A stretch of DNA of 64,000 bases from QYOJ01 sp964449285 (lineage in GTDB: Bacteria; Bacteroidota; Bacteroidia; Bacteroidales; FEN-979): contig CAYUZX010000006.1 of assembly GCA_964449285.1 (NCBI GenBank), positions 9,541 to 73,540 on the forward strand. Reading direction: 5' to 3'. Positions within the stretch are counted from its first letter, which is position 1; every line of letters starts with the position of its first letter. The notes beneath the pieces are model-generated. The model was not told the DNA's origin and ran no database searches. It saw only the letters and a list, made by a program, of their open reading frames with translations. The position numbers and the translations under genes are program-made. Shown here in pieces: positions 33,459-42,293 of the stretch.

Positions 33459-35876
33459 ATGAAAGAGAAGGTTTTTAACATAGTTTACCGGTACCTCATC
33501 CTTAATATCGCATTTATCCCCGTTATTCTGGTGATGCGGATTGTGGAATACCTTTTTTTGAATCATGCTGCTGTGTTGCAGGTTCATCCCTTTGCTATCG
33601 AAGCAGCAGGGCTTGTATACGACTTGAGGGCTTTCTTCGTATTTGCACTCCTTCTGTTCATCCCGTTTTTACTGATCTCTCTGCTGCATCGGAAGAGCGC
33701 CATGGTTTTTTATACAGTGCTCCTTAGTGTCCTGACCCTCCTGCAATTTTTGCTGATCCGCTATTTTGCCGTGAATCTGGTCCCACTTGATGACATCCTG
33801 TATGCCTACTCCTTTGACGAGATCATTATGATAGCCCGGAGTTCTGACAGCCTTGATCTAAGTAGCTTCATGCCCATCATTCTGATACTCACCCTTGTTA
33901 TCTTTCTTCAGTATACGGGAGCAAGGCTCAGGTTAAGAGGAGGCATGTGGACACTGGTTGTGGCTGCATACGTAGCCGCGCTTTTTCTTGCTTTGATCCC
34001 ACCGCTCTCAAGTATAAAAGCGAACCATGAGATGGCTAATCAGCATAAGGTAAACAAGAGTGAATACTTCATAAGGGAAACGATCTCCTACCTTTTTCAG
34101 GAAAAGAAGGTTAGGCCATTTGAACAGATTACTGCTGAGATCAACAGGTACCAGAAGATCCACCCGGAGTTTGATTTTACCAGCAAGAAATATCCATTGA
34201 CCCATAAAAATGAAGTACCGGATGTCCTTGGGACATATTTCAATCTGAAAGAGGAACCGCCAAATCTGGTTTTTATCATTGTTGAATCCCTGTCGCAGGC
34301 ATGTGTAGGAGATAGTTCATATTACGGAAATTTCACGCCGTTCCTCGACTCGTTGAAGAACCAGAGCCTGTACTGGAATAACTTCCTGTCAATCTCCGAA
34401 CGTACATTTCATGTTTTTGCCTCCCTGTTTGGTTCGTTACCATACGGAGGGGGTGAACTCCAGAAAGATCTGAGCCAGATTCCATTCCACTATTCCCTGA
34501 TCCGCTATCTTAGGGAGAACGGCTATTTCACCGGTTTCTATTATGGCGGAGATGCCACATTCACAAATTACGACCAGTTTTTAAAAAAGCAGGGAATTGA
34601 TTTGATCATGAAAGATTTCGGGCCGCTTTACAAGGAGAAGAAAAAACTCTACCCTGATTTCTTCTGGGGATATCACGATGAGTATACTTTTGCCAGGTCA
34701 TTGGAGGTGATTGATTCGCTTAACACGGAACCCCGGCTTGATATTTACCTGACCCTCTCCACCCATAACCCCTTTCACCCGCCAAACAACGATTACTATC
34801 TCCGTGAATATCAGAAGACAACAACACAACCGGGATTCTCTCCTGAAAAGAAAAAGCTGACCGACCTCAACGATGAGATCTTTACTGCCCTTCTTTATAC
34901 CGATGATGCCCTCCGCAACTTCCTGAAAGCATATGCAAAACGGGAGGATTATCAAAACACGATTTTCTTTATTACTGGTGACCATTTTTTCCAGGAACTT
35001 GGATATTCTACCATCTCGGCTATTGAACGGTATCACGTTCCGATGATTATTTTCTCCCCGCTGTTGAAAAAGCCCCATCACTTTGAGTCTGTATCAACAC
35101 ACCAGGATATAACCCCATCAGTCGTTTCTATGCTCCAGAACAAATACCAGTTTATGGATCTCCCTTATGTTCACTGGATAGGCCAGGGGCTCGACACGGT
35201 AACATCTTTCAGGAATACTCGTGCCTTGGAGTTTGTCACCTGTTCCCAAAAGATGGTTGATTACCTCGACAAGGATGATTTCCTTTCAAAGAACCAGTTG
35301 TACAAAATCAAGCCCGGACTGAGGACAGAACCTGTTCAGGACGAACAAACATTAACCAGGCTTCGAGAAGACCTGCGGGCCACAACCACCGTTTCAAAAT
35401 ACATAACCGGCAATGATTGCATCATCTTGCCCGAACTCTTTATGAAGGTCAACTTTAATACGAAACTAATCTGCTCTAAGGATACATCTGGCTATTATTT
35501 TGGCAAGACTCCCAATCGTTTTATAAACCTCCTCAAACCTATCCAGTTTGATGCATCTCACAAGAAGCTCATGTACGAAATGGATTTTTGTTATTTTCTG
35601 CCGGATTATTCAGATACCACCAGGTTTCCCTGGTTGATTATCTCAATAGACGACTCCAGCCACAAGAACTATCTCTATCATCAACTCCCCTTCCCGGGTA
35701 TTGTGAACGATTCGGTGAAACCCGGTAGGTGGCTCCCATTTCATTCTAAAGAGAAGTTGGATGTAAGTGCAATAAAGGAGCTTTCGGGTCTCTTCCTGAA
35801 GGTCTACTTCTTCAATAAAGGGTTTAGCAATATCCGCTGCGACAGTTTGAATTTTAAGCTTATCGGAATCAATTAA
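33459..35876 (+). CDS. LtaS-like phospho-alcohol transferase (alkaline phosphatase superfamily), copy 1
   Basis: An 805-residue protein with five N-terminal transmembrane helices (to about residue 190) and then an extracytoplasmic LtaS/MdoB-type domain. Metal and catalytic motifs are intact: IIVESLSQ (Glu276), SERTFHVFASLFGSLPY (Thr316, catalytic in LtaS), YLTLSTHNPFHPP, FITGDHFFQ (Asp508, His509) and STHQDITPSVVSML. Known relatives transfer phosphoglycerol or phosphoethanolamine onto glycans or lipids. A 140-residue C-terminal extension looks like the beta-sandwich of the GT-C neighbours (MDFCYFLPDYS, LKVYFFNKGFSNIRCDSLNFKL). It starts 1 bp after the lipoprotein gene. Confidence 0.8.
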   Translation: MKEKVFNIVYRYLILNIAFIPVILVMRIVEYLFLNHAAVLQVHPFAIEAAGLVYDLRAFFVFALLLFIPFLLISLLHRKSAMVFYTVLLSVLTLLQFLLIRYFAVNLVPLDDILYAYSFDEIIMIARSSDSLDLSSFMPIILILTLVIFLQYTGARLRLRGGMWTLVVAAYVAALFLALIPPLSSIKANHEMANQHKVNKSEYFIRETISYLFQEKKVRPFEQITAEINRYQKIHPEFDFTSKKYPLTHKNEVPDVLGTYFNLKEEPPNLVFIIVESLSQACVGDSSYYGNFTPFLDSLKNQSLYWNNFLSISERTFHVFASLFGSLPYGGGELQKDLSQIPFHYSLIRYLRENGYFTGFYYGGDATFTNYDQFLKKQGIDLIMKDFGPLYKEKKKLYPDFFWGYHDEYTFARSLEVIDSLNTEPRLDIYLTLSTHNPFHPPNNDYYLREYQKTTTQPGFSPEKKKLTDLNDEIFTALLYTDDALRNFLKAYAKREDYQNTIFFITGDHFFQELGYSTISAIERYHVPMIIFSPLLKKPHHFESVSTHQDITPSVVSMLQNKYQFMDLPYVHWIGQGLDTVTSFRNTRALEFVTCSQKMVDYLDKDDFLSKNQLYKIKPGLRTEPVQDEQTLTRLREDLRATTTVSKYITGNDCIILPELFMKVNFNTKLICSKDTSGYYFGKTPNRFINLLKPIQFDASHKKLMYEMDFCYFLPDYSDTTRFPWLIISIDDSSHKNYLYHQLPFPGIVNDSVKPGRWLPFHSKEKLDVSAIKELSGLFLKVYFFNKGFSNIRCDSLNFKLIGIN

Positions 35877-35878
35877 CG

Positions 35879-38344
35879 ATGAAAGATAGATTCCTGGATC
35901 TGACAAAACATTTTTTTCTGCTGACCATTGCTTTTCTACCTGTGCCTATTCTGATCAGGGTATACGAACTTATCAAACTGACATCCAAATACACTCTTTC
36001 CTCCTCCTCTTGGGTATCTCTCCTTACAGGAACCGGAAATGATCTCCTTCTCTTTTTTGCATTGGCCTGTGTGTTGGCTCTCCCTTTTCTCGCCCTTTCG
36101 CTTATCAGCAAAAAAACCGGATCCGTTTTCTATATTGGCATACTCCTGCTGATGTCGGTGGTTAGCTTCCTGCTTAGTACCTATTTTACGGTTACCCTCA
36201 TTCCGCTCGATCAGGTGATCTTCTCCTATACGATTGATGAGATCAAACATATCATAACGAGCTCCACGCAAGTTGATTTTGCTGGTATTCTTACTCTATT
36301 GCTTGTAATAATTACCCCACTATTGTTGATAAGGACACTGAGAAACTTTCGAGCCGGAACTCCTATGGTGATCGTGTTCGCCGGGATCCTTGCGACATCC
36401 ACCCTGGTTCTTTCCCTGGTTCAGCTGGATCGCAAAGACTTTTCCCGGGAGTTTGATTATTTCCTTGCCAACAACAAAATTCAATATGGAGTGAGGGCAA
36501 TTACCTTGTATTTTGATAGCTCCACATTGCAATACACTTCCCTTTTTGCATCGGAGAAACCCAGGGGTTCTGGACCAAATGATGGAATCAGGGAGCTCAG
36601 CCGTCAGTATCAGAACATGAACAAAGGGTTTATCTACCTGAACGGTGACTATCCATTCTTTCGATTGGATAATACGCCGGATGTTCTGGGACCATATTTT
36701 AACCTGAAGGAGGAGAAACCGACTATCGTAGTTGTGATTGTCGAATCACTCACTCCCTCTTTCTGTGGAATGAATCCCTACTATGGAAGTTTCATGCCTT
36801 TTCTGGATTCCTTGATCTCCAAAAGCCTTTACTGGGAAAACATCCTGGCCACCAGCGAGCGAACCTTTGGCGTTTTGCCTGCCATCTTTGGATCACTACC
36901 TTATGCAAAGATCTGGAATTATAATGTAGGGGATCTTCCTGACCATTTTTCGTTGATCAGATACCTGAAAGAAAATGGATACTACTCAAACTTCTTCTAT
37001 GGCGGTGATCCTACCATGTCCAATTACGAAGGATTCCTGAAGCGGGAAGGGTTAGATTACTCGCTTCATTCGTTTGGAGAGGTGTATCAAAAAAACATAA
37101 TCCTCTATCCCCAGTCTACCTGGGGTTTCCCTGATGGTGACTTGTTCTCGCGTTCGTTTGAGATTCTGGATTCTTTACCAAATTCGCCCCGCCTGGATAT
37201 CTACCTTACGCTTTCAATGCATGTACCGTTCTCAGTTCCCAATCAGGATTACTACCTGCAAAAATTATCGGAGAGAATCAAGTTCCAGGGTTTGGATGAA
37301 AAGAAACGTACTGAAATTGAGAAATCCAGATCAATCTTCTCATCGATACTTTACACCGATGATATGATTCGCAATTTCTTCAATGAATACAAAAAGCGTC
37401 CCGGTTTTGAGAACACCATCTTCATTATCACAGGCGATCATGCCATGCCCGAACTGAGATCTTCTTGGGAAACCCCTTCAGAAAAATACCGGGTCCCACT
37501 AATCATCTACTCTCCATTATTGAACAGTCCCGCTCAATTCAAGGCTGTCTCCTCTCACCTTGATATCACACCCACTATCCTGGCCTTGCTTAAACTACCT
37601 TATGACCTTAAGACCAAGTCATATTGTCACTGGCTTGGAAGCGCTCTTGATTCTGCCCAGCCAACAACTTATCCGCGCAGTGTTTTGTTTGTACGAAATA
37701 ACAGAACTCAACCCGATTACTTCCGCGATCCCTATTTTCTCTCGTTTAATCTTCTTTTCAAAATGGATCCGGATAACCATCTGTTTCCGTCTAATGATTC
37801 CCTGATAATCAAAGCAATGGACCATGAAATTTCACTCATGAAAGTGCTATGCCAATATGCCATCGAAAAGAACGCCCTGATTCCCGGTTCAGCTTTTTTT
37901 AAAGATAAATTAGAAGAGACACCAATATCCCCTATTTACACGATCAAGTTTGACAACCTTCAAACCTCCAATGAGTTTATCAGGATTTTCAACCCAACTA
38001 AGCTCACCACGAATTTTGAATATATCGAGCTCGACATCAAGATGATGACGAAGGTTGATCAAGACTCATTGACTCTTCCACCATTAGTTCTCGAGGTTGT
38101 AGATTCCAACCTGAAATCATACCTATATTCCAGATTTGAGTGGGAAATTACTCCTTACCGACATGAGGTTGATTCTGGCTGGAGATCAATCCTAATTAAC
38201 AAGGATATTGATTTGCTTTTTATAAAGGAAAAAAAGGACAAAATACTGAGACTCTACTTGTGGAATTACAATCAAATCCCGTTAACACTTGATTCCCTTG
38301 AAGTTTCTATCAAAGGATTTTACAATCTTGAAGAAAACAAATAA
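35879..38344 (+). CDS. LtaS-like phospho-alcohol transferase (alkaline phosphatase superfamily), copy 2
   Basis: An 821-residue tandem paralogue starting 2 bp after copy 1. It has the same layout: five helices, then VVIVESLTPSFCG (Glu289), TSERTFGVLPAIFGSLPY (Thr329), YLTLSMHVPFSVP, IITGDHAMPEL (Asp520, His521) and SSHLDITPTILALL. It also has a C-terminal beta-sandwich-like extension (YIELDIKMMTKV, LRLYLWNYNQIPLTLDSLEVSIKGF). Two intact copies suggest two acceptors or two donor groups. Neither is a simple sulfatase: the Cys/Ser-x-Pro-x-Arg motif is absent and Thr is in the catalytic place. Confidence 0.8.
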   Translation: MKDRFLDLTKHFFLLTIAFLPVPILIRVYELIKLTSKYTLSSSSWVSLLTGTGNDLLLFFALACVLALPFLALSLISKKTGSVFYIGILLLMSVVSFLLSTYFTVTLIPLDQVIFSYTIDEIKHIITSSTQVDFAGILTLLLVIITPLLLIRTLRNFRAGTPMVIVFAGILATSTLVLSLVQLDRKDFSREFDYFLANNKIQYGVRAITLYFDSSTLQYTSLFASEKPRGSGPNDGIRELSRQYQNMNKGFIYLNGDYPFFRLDNTPDVLGPYFNLKEEKPTIVVVIVESLTPSFCGMNPYYGSFMPFLDSLISKSLYWENILATSERTFGVLPAIFGSLPYAKIWNYNVGDLPDHFSLIRYLKENGYYSNFFYGGDPTMSNYEGFLKREGLDYSLHSFGEVYQKNIILYPQSTWGFPDGDLFSRSFEILDSLPNSPRLDIYLTLSMHVPFSVPNQDYYLQKLSERIKFQGLDEKKRTEIEKSRSIFSSILYTDDMIRNFFNEYKKRPGFENTIFIITGDHAMPELRSSWETPSEKYRVPLIIYSPLLNSPAQFKAVSSHLDITPTILALLKLPYDLKTKSYCHWLGSALDSAQPTTYPRSVLFVRNNRTQPDYFRDPYFLSFNLLFKMDPDNHLFPSNDSLIIKAMDHEISLMKVLCQYAIEKNALIPGSAFFKDKLEETPISPIYTIKFDNLQTSNEFIRIFNPTKLTTNFEYIELDIKMMTKVDQDSLTLPPLVLEVVDSNLKSYLYSRFEWEITPYRHEVDSGWRSILINKDIDLLFIKEKKDKILRLYLWNYNQIPLTLDSLEVSIKGFYNLEENK

Positions 38345-38354
38345 ATTATGACCG

Positions 38355-39503
38355 ATGACACACAAAATCATCATATTAGGAGGCGGCCTCGTAGGAGGTC
38401 CCATGGCGCTTGACCTGGCAAAGGAGGAAGAATTTCAGGTAACGGTAGCTGACAATAACAAGGAGGGTCTACAGAAACTGGCCGATGGGAGCCGAATTAA
38501 ACCCATTCAGATGGACCTCAGTTTCCCGGAGGAGGTCTCTCAGCTGGTGAGCAGCTACGATATGGTGATCAATGCCGTTCCTGGCTTCATGGGGTTCAGG
38601 ACCCTGAAAGCGATCATTGAGGCTGGCAAGAACGTGGTCGATATCGCCTTCTTCATTGAGGATCCGTTTGAGTTGGATCAACTTGCAAAGGAGAAAAACG
38701 TGACAGCCATCATGGATTGCGGTGTAGCGCCCGGGATGTGCAACGTGCTGATCGGATTTGCCGATCACCTGCTCGACGAAACCGACAAAGTGGCATACTA
38801 TGTGGGCGGCCTCCCACAGGTGAGGGAGTGGCCTTACGAGTATAAGGCGGGATTTTCTCCCATCGATGTGATAGAGGAGTATACGCGTCCGGCCCGGCTG
38901 GTTGAAAACGGAAAGATAGTGGTGAAACCAGCTCTCTCGGATGCCGAACTGATGAATTTCCCCGGTATTGGTACGCTGGAGGCATTCAACAGCGACGGGC
39001 TTCGCTCCCTGATATACACGATCAAAGCCCCCAACATGAAGGAAAAGACTTTACGCTATCCAGGCCATATCGATAAGATGAAACTATTGCGTGAAACCGG
39101 TTTCTTCAGCCAGGAGTTCGTGGAAGTCAACGGCAAACAGATCCGTCCGATTGACCTGACCTCAAAGCTGCTCTTCCCGAAATGGAAGCTGAAAGAGGGG
39201 GAGGTCGACATCACGATTATGAAGGTGATCGTTGAAGGTAAGAAGGATGGGAAACGGATGCGATATACATACGATCTATTCGACACTTACGACCCGGTTA
39301 CACGGATCCACTCCATGGCACGCACTACCGGATATACTGCCACGGTGGCCCTACGTATGATCGCCCGTGGTATCTATTCTCACAAAGGAATTACGGTACC
39401 TGAATTTCTCGGGAATAAACAGGAGTGCGTAAACTTCCTCCTTGCCGGACTGAAAGAACGGGGTGTCAACTACCGCGAGTCGATCAAACGATTCGACGAT
39501 TAA
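38355..39503 (+). CDS. saccharopine dehydrogenase-like NAD(P)-binding protein
   Basis: A 382-residue protein with an N-terminal Rossmann fold (KIIILGGGLVGGPMALDLA) and the sequence plan of the saccharopine dehydrogenase family: VADNNKEGLQKLA, MVINAVPGFMGFRTLKAIIEAGKNVVDIAFF, MDCGVAPGMCNVL, EYTRPARLVENG and PGHIDKMKLLRETGFF. In Bacteroidota such proteins are often annotated as saccharopine dehydrogenase without proof; a role in lysine metabolism is possible. It follows the LtaS-like genes by 10 bp but is probably metabolic. Its 3' end overlaps the convergent PBP1A gene by 4 bp. Confidence 0.75.
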   Translation: MTHKIIILGGGLVGGPMALDLAKEEEFQVTVADNNKEGLQKLADGSRIKPIQMDLSFPEEVSQLVSSYDMVINAVPGFMGFRTLKAIIEAGKNVVDIAFFIEDPFELDQLAKEKNVTAIMDCGVAPGMCNVLIGFADHLLDETDKVAYYVGGLPQVREWPYEYKAGFSPIDVIEEYTRPARLVENGKIVVKPALSDAELMNFPGIGTLEAFNSDGLRSLIYTIKAPNMKEKTLRYPGHIDKMKLLRETGFFSQEFVEVNGKQIRPIDLTSKLLFPKWKLKEGEVDITIMKVIVEGKKDGKRMRYTYDLFDTYDPVTRIHSMARTTGYTATVALRMIARGIYSHKGITVPEFLGNKQECVNFLLAGLKERGVNYRESIKRFDD

Positions 39504-41770
39504 AACTCATCAAACTTATATTTGTCGGGCTTTTTTGTGGACCGGTTCAGCGAATCACAGTTGAAGGTCACATCAATTTTGAACGATGGTCGGGGGAAAT
39601 CCCTTTTGTAGATGCCGGTATTAAGGGAGTCGGCATAGACCTTCTGCATATAGATTGCCCATATTGGGAGTGCCATGTTTGCTCCCTGGCCCAGGGTCAG
39701 GGTACGGAAATGGGCGGCCCTGTCCTCGCACCCAACCCAAATGCCGGTCACCAGGTTGGGAGTAATTCCCATGAACCATCCGTCGCTCTGGTTTTGCGTA
39801 GTGCCCGTCTTGCCGGCAATCTCGTTCGTAAAGCCATATTTATACCTTAGCCTTACACTGGTTCCATACTCCACCACCCCTTTCAGCATCTCGATCATCA
39901 GGTAGGCCGTTTTTTCACTGATAGCCTCCTGTTGTTTTGGCACGAACTGCTCCAATACGTTACCAAATTTATCTTCAATCCGGGTGACGAAGATCGGTTC
40001 GATCCACTGCCCTTTGTTGGGGAAGGTACTCATGGCTCCAACCATCTCGTAAAGTGAGAGATCGGCCGAGCCGAGTGCGATGGAGTAAACCGGCGGAATA
40101 TAACTGGTAACCCCCATCTTGTGAGCGATTGTGATCACATCCTGCGGGGAGTATTTTTTCATCAGATGACCGCTGATCCAGTTGTTGGAGTTGGCAAGCG
40201 CCCACTTCAGGGTCACCTCTTCCCCGATAAGGTCGCTGCTGGAGTTCTCAGGAGCCCATTTGTCACCATTCGGGAGTTCGATGACAGGCTGGACGTTGGG
40301 ATAGCGGGTACAAGGCGTCTCCCCCTCCTGGATTGCCAGTGTATAGAGGAACGGTTTGAAGGTGGACCCCACCTGCCGCTTACTCAGGATCACGTGGTCG
40401 TACTGGAAGTATTTGTTGTCGATACCGCCGACATAGGCCCGGATATAGCCGGTATGGGGATCCATTGACATCAGGCCGACTTGTAGGAAGAACTTGTAGT
40501 ACCGGATCGAATCAAGCGGTGTGAGCACTGTATCGATGGGGCCGTTCCACGAGAAGACCTTCATCTTTGCCGGTTGCTGGAAGTTTCTGTAGATCTCCTC
40601 CTCCGGGTACCCCTCTTTTTTTAGCCGGTAGTAACGATCGGTTCGCCGCATGGCTGAAATCAGTAATTTCTGGATCTCCTGCCGCTCGTTCTTTTCGAAG
40701 ACAAACGGAGCATTTTTATACCCCTTCCAGTGGCTGAAGAACGAGGGTTGAAGCTCTTGCCCCATGTATTCCCGAACTGCTGCTTCGGCATAGGTTTGCA
40801 GGATGGTATTTATGGTGGTGTAGACCTTCATTCCGTCGCGATAGAGGTTATAAGGCGTACCATCCTCTTTGGAGTGGCTGTTGCACCATTCGGTGAGGTA
40901 CATCCGCAGGTATTCCCTGAAATAGGTAGCGAGGCCGGAGGTATGATCCTGGATCCGGTAGTTTGACATATCAATAGGTAACTGGCTCAATGAGTCATAT
41001 TCCATGCGTGAGATGTACCCGTACTTCTCCATCTGGTTCAACACGATGTTTCGGCGTGACCACGCACGGTCGGGATTACGCACTGGGCTGAAGAAAGTGG
41101 GCGCTTTGAGGATGCCGATCAGCAGGGCAGCCTCATCGGGATTGAGTTGATCCGGTTTTTTGTTGAAATAGGTTTTAGCAGCCGACTTGATCCCGAACGA
41201 CATGCTTCCAAAGTCTACCGTATTCAGGTACATCGCGATGATCTCCTGCTTGGAGTAGTTGCGTTCCAGCTTCACGGCTGTCACCCACTCCTTTAGTTTC
41301 ATCACAGCAAGCTCAATCTTGGTATACCTTGGCTTTCGCGGAAAGAGATTCTTGGCAAGTTGTTGCGTAATGGTACTGCCTCCCCCTTTATCGGTGCCTG
41401 TCAGGATACCAAAGGTCATCCGTACCGTAGCTTTGGGATCGATTCCCGAGTGGCTTTCAAAACGGGCATCTTCTGTAGCAATCAGTGCATTCACAATATT
41501 TGGGGAGAGGTCCTGGTAGTGGATGTTGGACCGGTTTTCAACGTAATACTTTCCAAGAAGTTTGCCATCGGCAGAGAAGATCTCAGTAGCCTGGTTGCTC
41601 TCCGGATTTTCCAGCTCCTGGAAGCTGGGGATCTTCCCGAGGAGGCCATAACCGATGCTGATAAAAAGGAAGATGACCAATATCATGGCCAGTAAGTAGG
41701 TGATCCAGAAACCCCAGATGAAGCGTCTGGCTTTCTTTGGGGGGATGGTATGTTTTTTTTTCGAGCTCAT
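39500..41770 (-). CDS. class A penicillin-binding protein (PBP1A-like)
   Basis: A 756-residue bifunctional cell-wall synthase. It has a short cytoplasmic tail, one transmembrane helix (FWITYLLAMILVIFLFISIGY), then a GT51 transglycosylase domain (ATEDARFESHSGID, GGGSTITQQLAKNLF, TVDFGSMSFGIKSAA) and a transpeptidase domain with the catalytic Ser in RQVGSTFKPFLY, ALANSNNW and KTGTTQNQSDGWF. It polymerises lipid II and cross-links peptidoglycan in the periplasm. It leads into gldH, ricT and holB on the same strand, an order that recurs in Bacteroidota. Confidence 0.93.
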   Translation of the reverse strand: MSSKKKHTIPPKKARRFIWGFWITYLLAMILVIFLFISIGYGLLGKIPSFQELENPESNQATEIFSADGKLLGKYYVENRSNIHYQDLSPNIVNALIATEDARFESHSGIDPKATVRMTFGILTGTDKGGGSTITQQLAKNLFPRKPRYTKIELAVMKLKEWVTAVKLERNYSKQEIIAMYLNTVDFGSMSFGIKSAAKTYFNKKPDQLNPDEAALLIGILKAPTFFSPVRNPDRAWSRRNIVLNQMEKYGYISRMEYDSLSQLPIDMSNYRIQDHTSGLATYFREYLRMYLTEWCNSHSKEDGTPYNLYRDGMKVYTTINTILQTYAEAAVREYMGQELQPSFFSHWKGYKNAPFVFEKNERQEIQKLLISAMRRTDRYYRLKKEGYPEEEIYRNFQQPAKMKVFSWNGPIDTVLTPLDSIRYYKFFLQVGLMSMDPHTGYIRAYVGGIDNKYFQYDHVILSKRQVGSTFKPFLYTLAIQEGETPCTRYPNVQPVIELPNGDKWAPENSSSDLIGEEVTLKWALANSNNWISGHLMKKYSPQDVITIAHKMGVTSYIPPVYSIALGSADLSLYEMVGAMSTFPNKGQWIEPIFVTRIEDKFGNVLEQFVPKQQEAISEKTAYLMIEMLKGVVEYGTSVRLRYKYGFTNEIAGKTGTTQNQSDGWFMGITPNLVTGIWVGCEDRAAHFRTLTLGQGANMALPIWAIYMQKVYADSLNTGIYKRDFPRPSFKIDVTFNCDSLNRSTKKPDKYKFDEF

Positions 41771-41788
41771 TCGTATAAGGGTGATGAG

Positions 41789-42283
41789 TTACTTGACCTT
41801 GTCAATCCGGATCCCGATATCCAGGACCCCATTCAGCTCCTCAACCCGCATCGCCTGCTCCAGTTCAAACCGGTAACTACCTGATACAGGGAATTGAATT
41901 CCCTGCTGAAACAGGAATCTGTTGAATCGCACATTTCCGCTGCCTGTCCCCAACCACTTTCCGTCGTATCCTGCCAGCATGCACTCTATTGTATCCAAGG
42001 CTATCCGGCCGTTTGGGAAAACAGTCTTCATAAAGAAATATAGGTTGCTGTATGAGTAGGTTATGTCGTTCCGCACATCAATATATATATTGTACACGCA
42101 CATTGTATCTGGTATAACGGTAGAAAAGCCCAGGATGTTATCCGAACGCCAGCGGCCATCATCGATTTTTATGTTCTCTTCAAAAAACCTATTGTCATCA
42201 CAGGAGGTGAAAAGCACCAGGAGGAGTGCGGTGAGGAGGAGAGATTCGATTTGGCTGAATAAGCGCATACGGGTTATGATCAT
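41789..42283 (-). CDS. gldH: gliding motility lipoprotein GldH
   Basis: A 164-residue protein with a lipoprotein signal ending LFTSC. An alternative start at 42268 (MRLFSQIE) would also give a good signal. Family features include DIRNDI-like YIDVRNDITYSYSNLYFFMKTVFPNG, IALDTIECMLAGYDGKWLGTGSG, and the C-terminal FPVSGSYRFELEQAMRVEELNGVLDIGIRI. GldH is a Bacteroidota outer-membrane-side lipoprotein required for gliding in Flavobacterium, but it is also present in non-gliders. It sits between the pbp1A and ricT genes. Confidence 0.85.
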   Translation of the reverse strand: MIITRMRLFSQIESLLLTALLLVLFTSCDDNRFFEENIKIDDGRWRSDNILGFSTVIPDTMCVYNIYIDVRNDITYSYSNLYFFMKTVFPNGRIALDTIECMLAGYDGKWLGTGSGNVRFNRFLFQQGIQFPVSGSYRFELEQAMRVEELNGVLDIGIRIDKVK

Positions 42284-42293
42284 TCTGCCAGGC

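Noticed and set aside
33459..38344. Arylsulfatases
   Set aside because: The sulfatase Cys/Ser-x-Pro-x-Arg motif is missing, and Thr is found at the LtaS catalytic place after an E-R motif.
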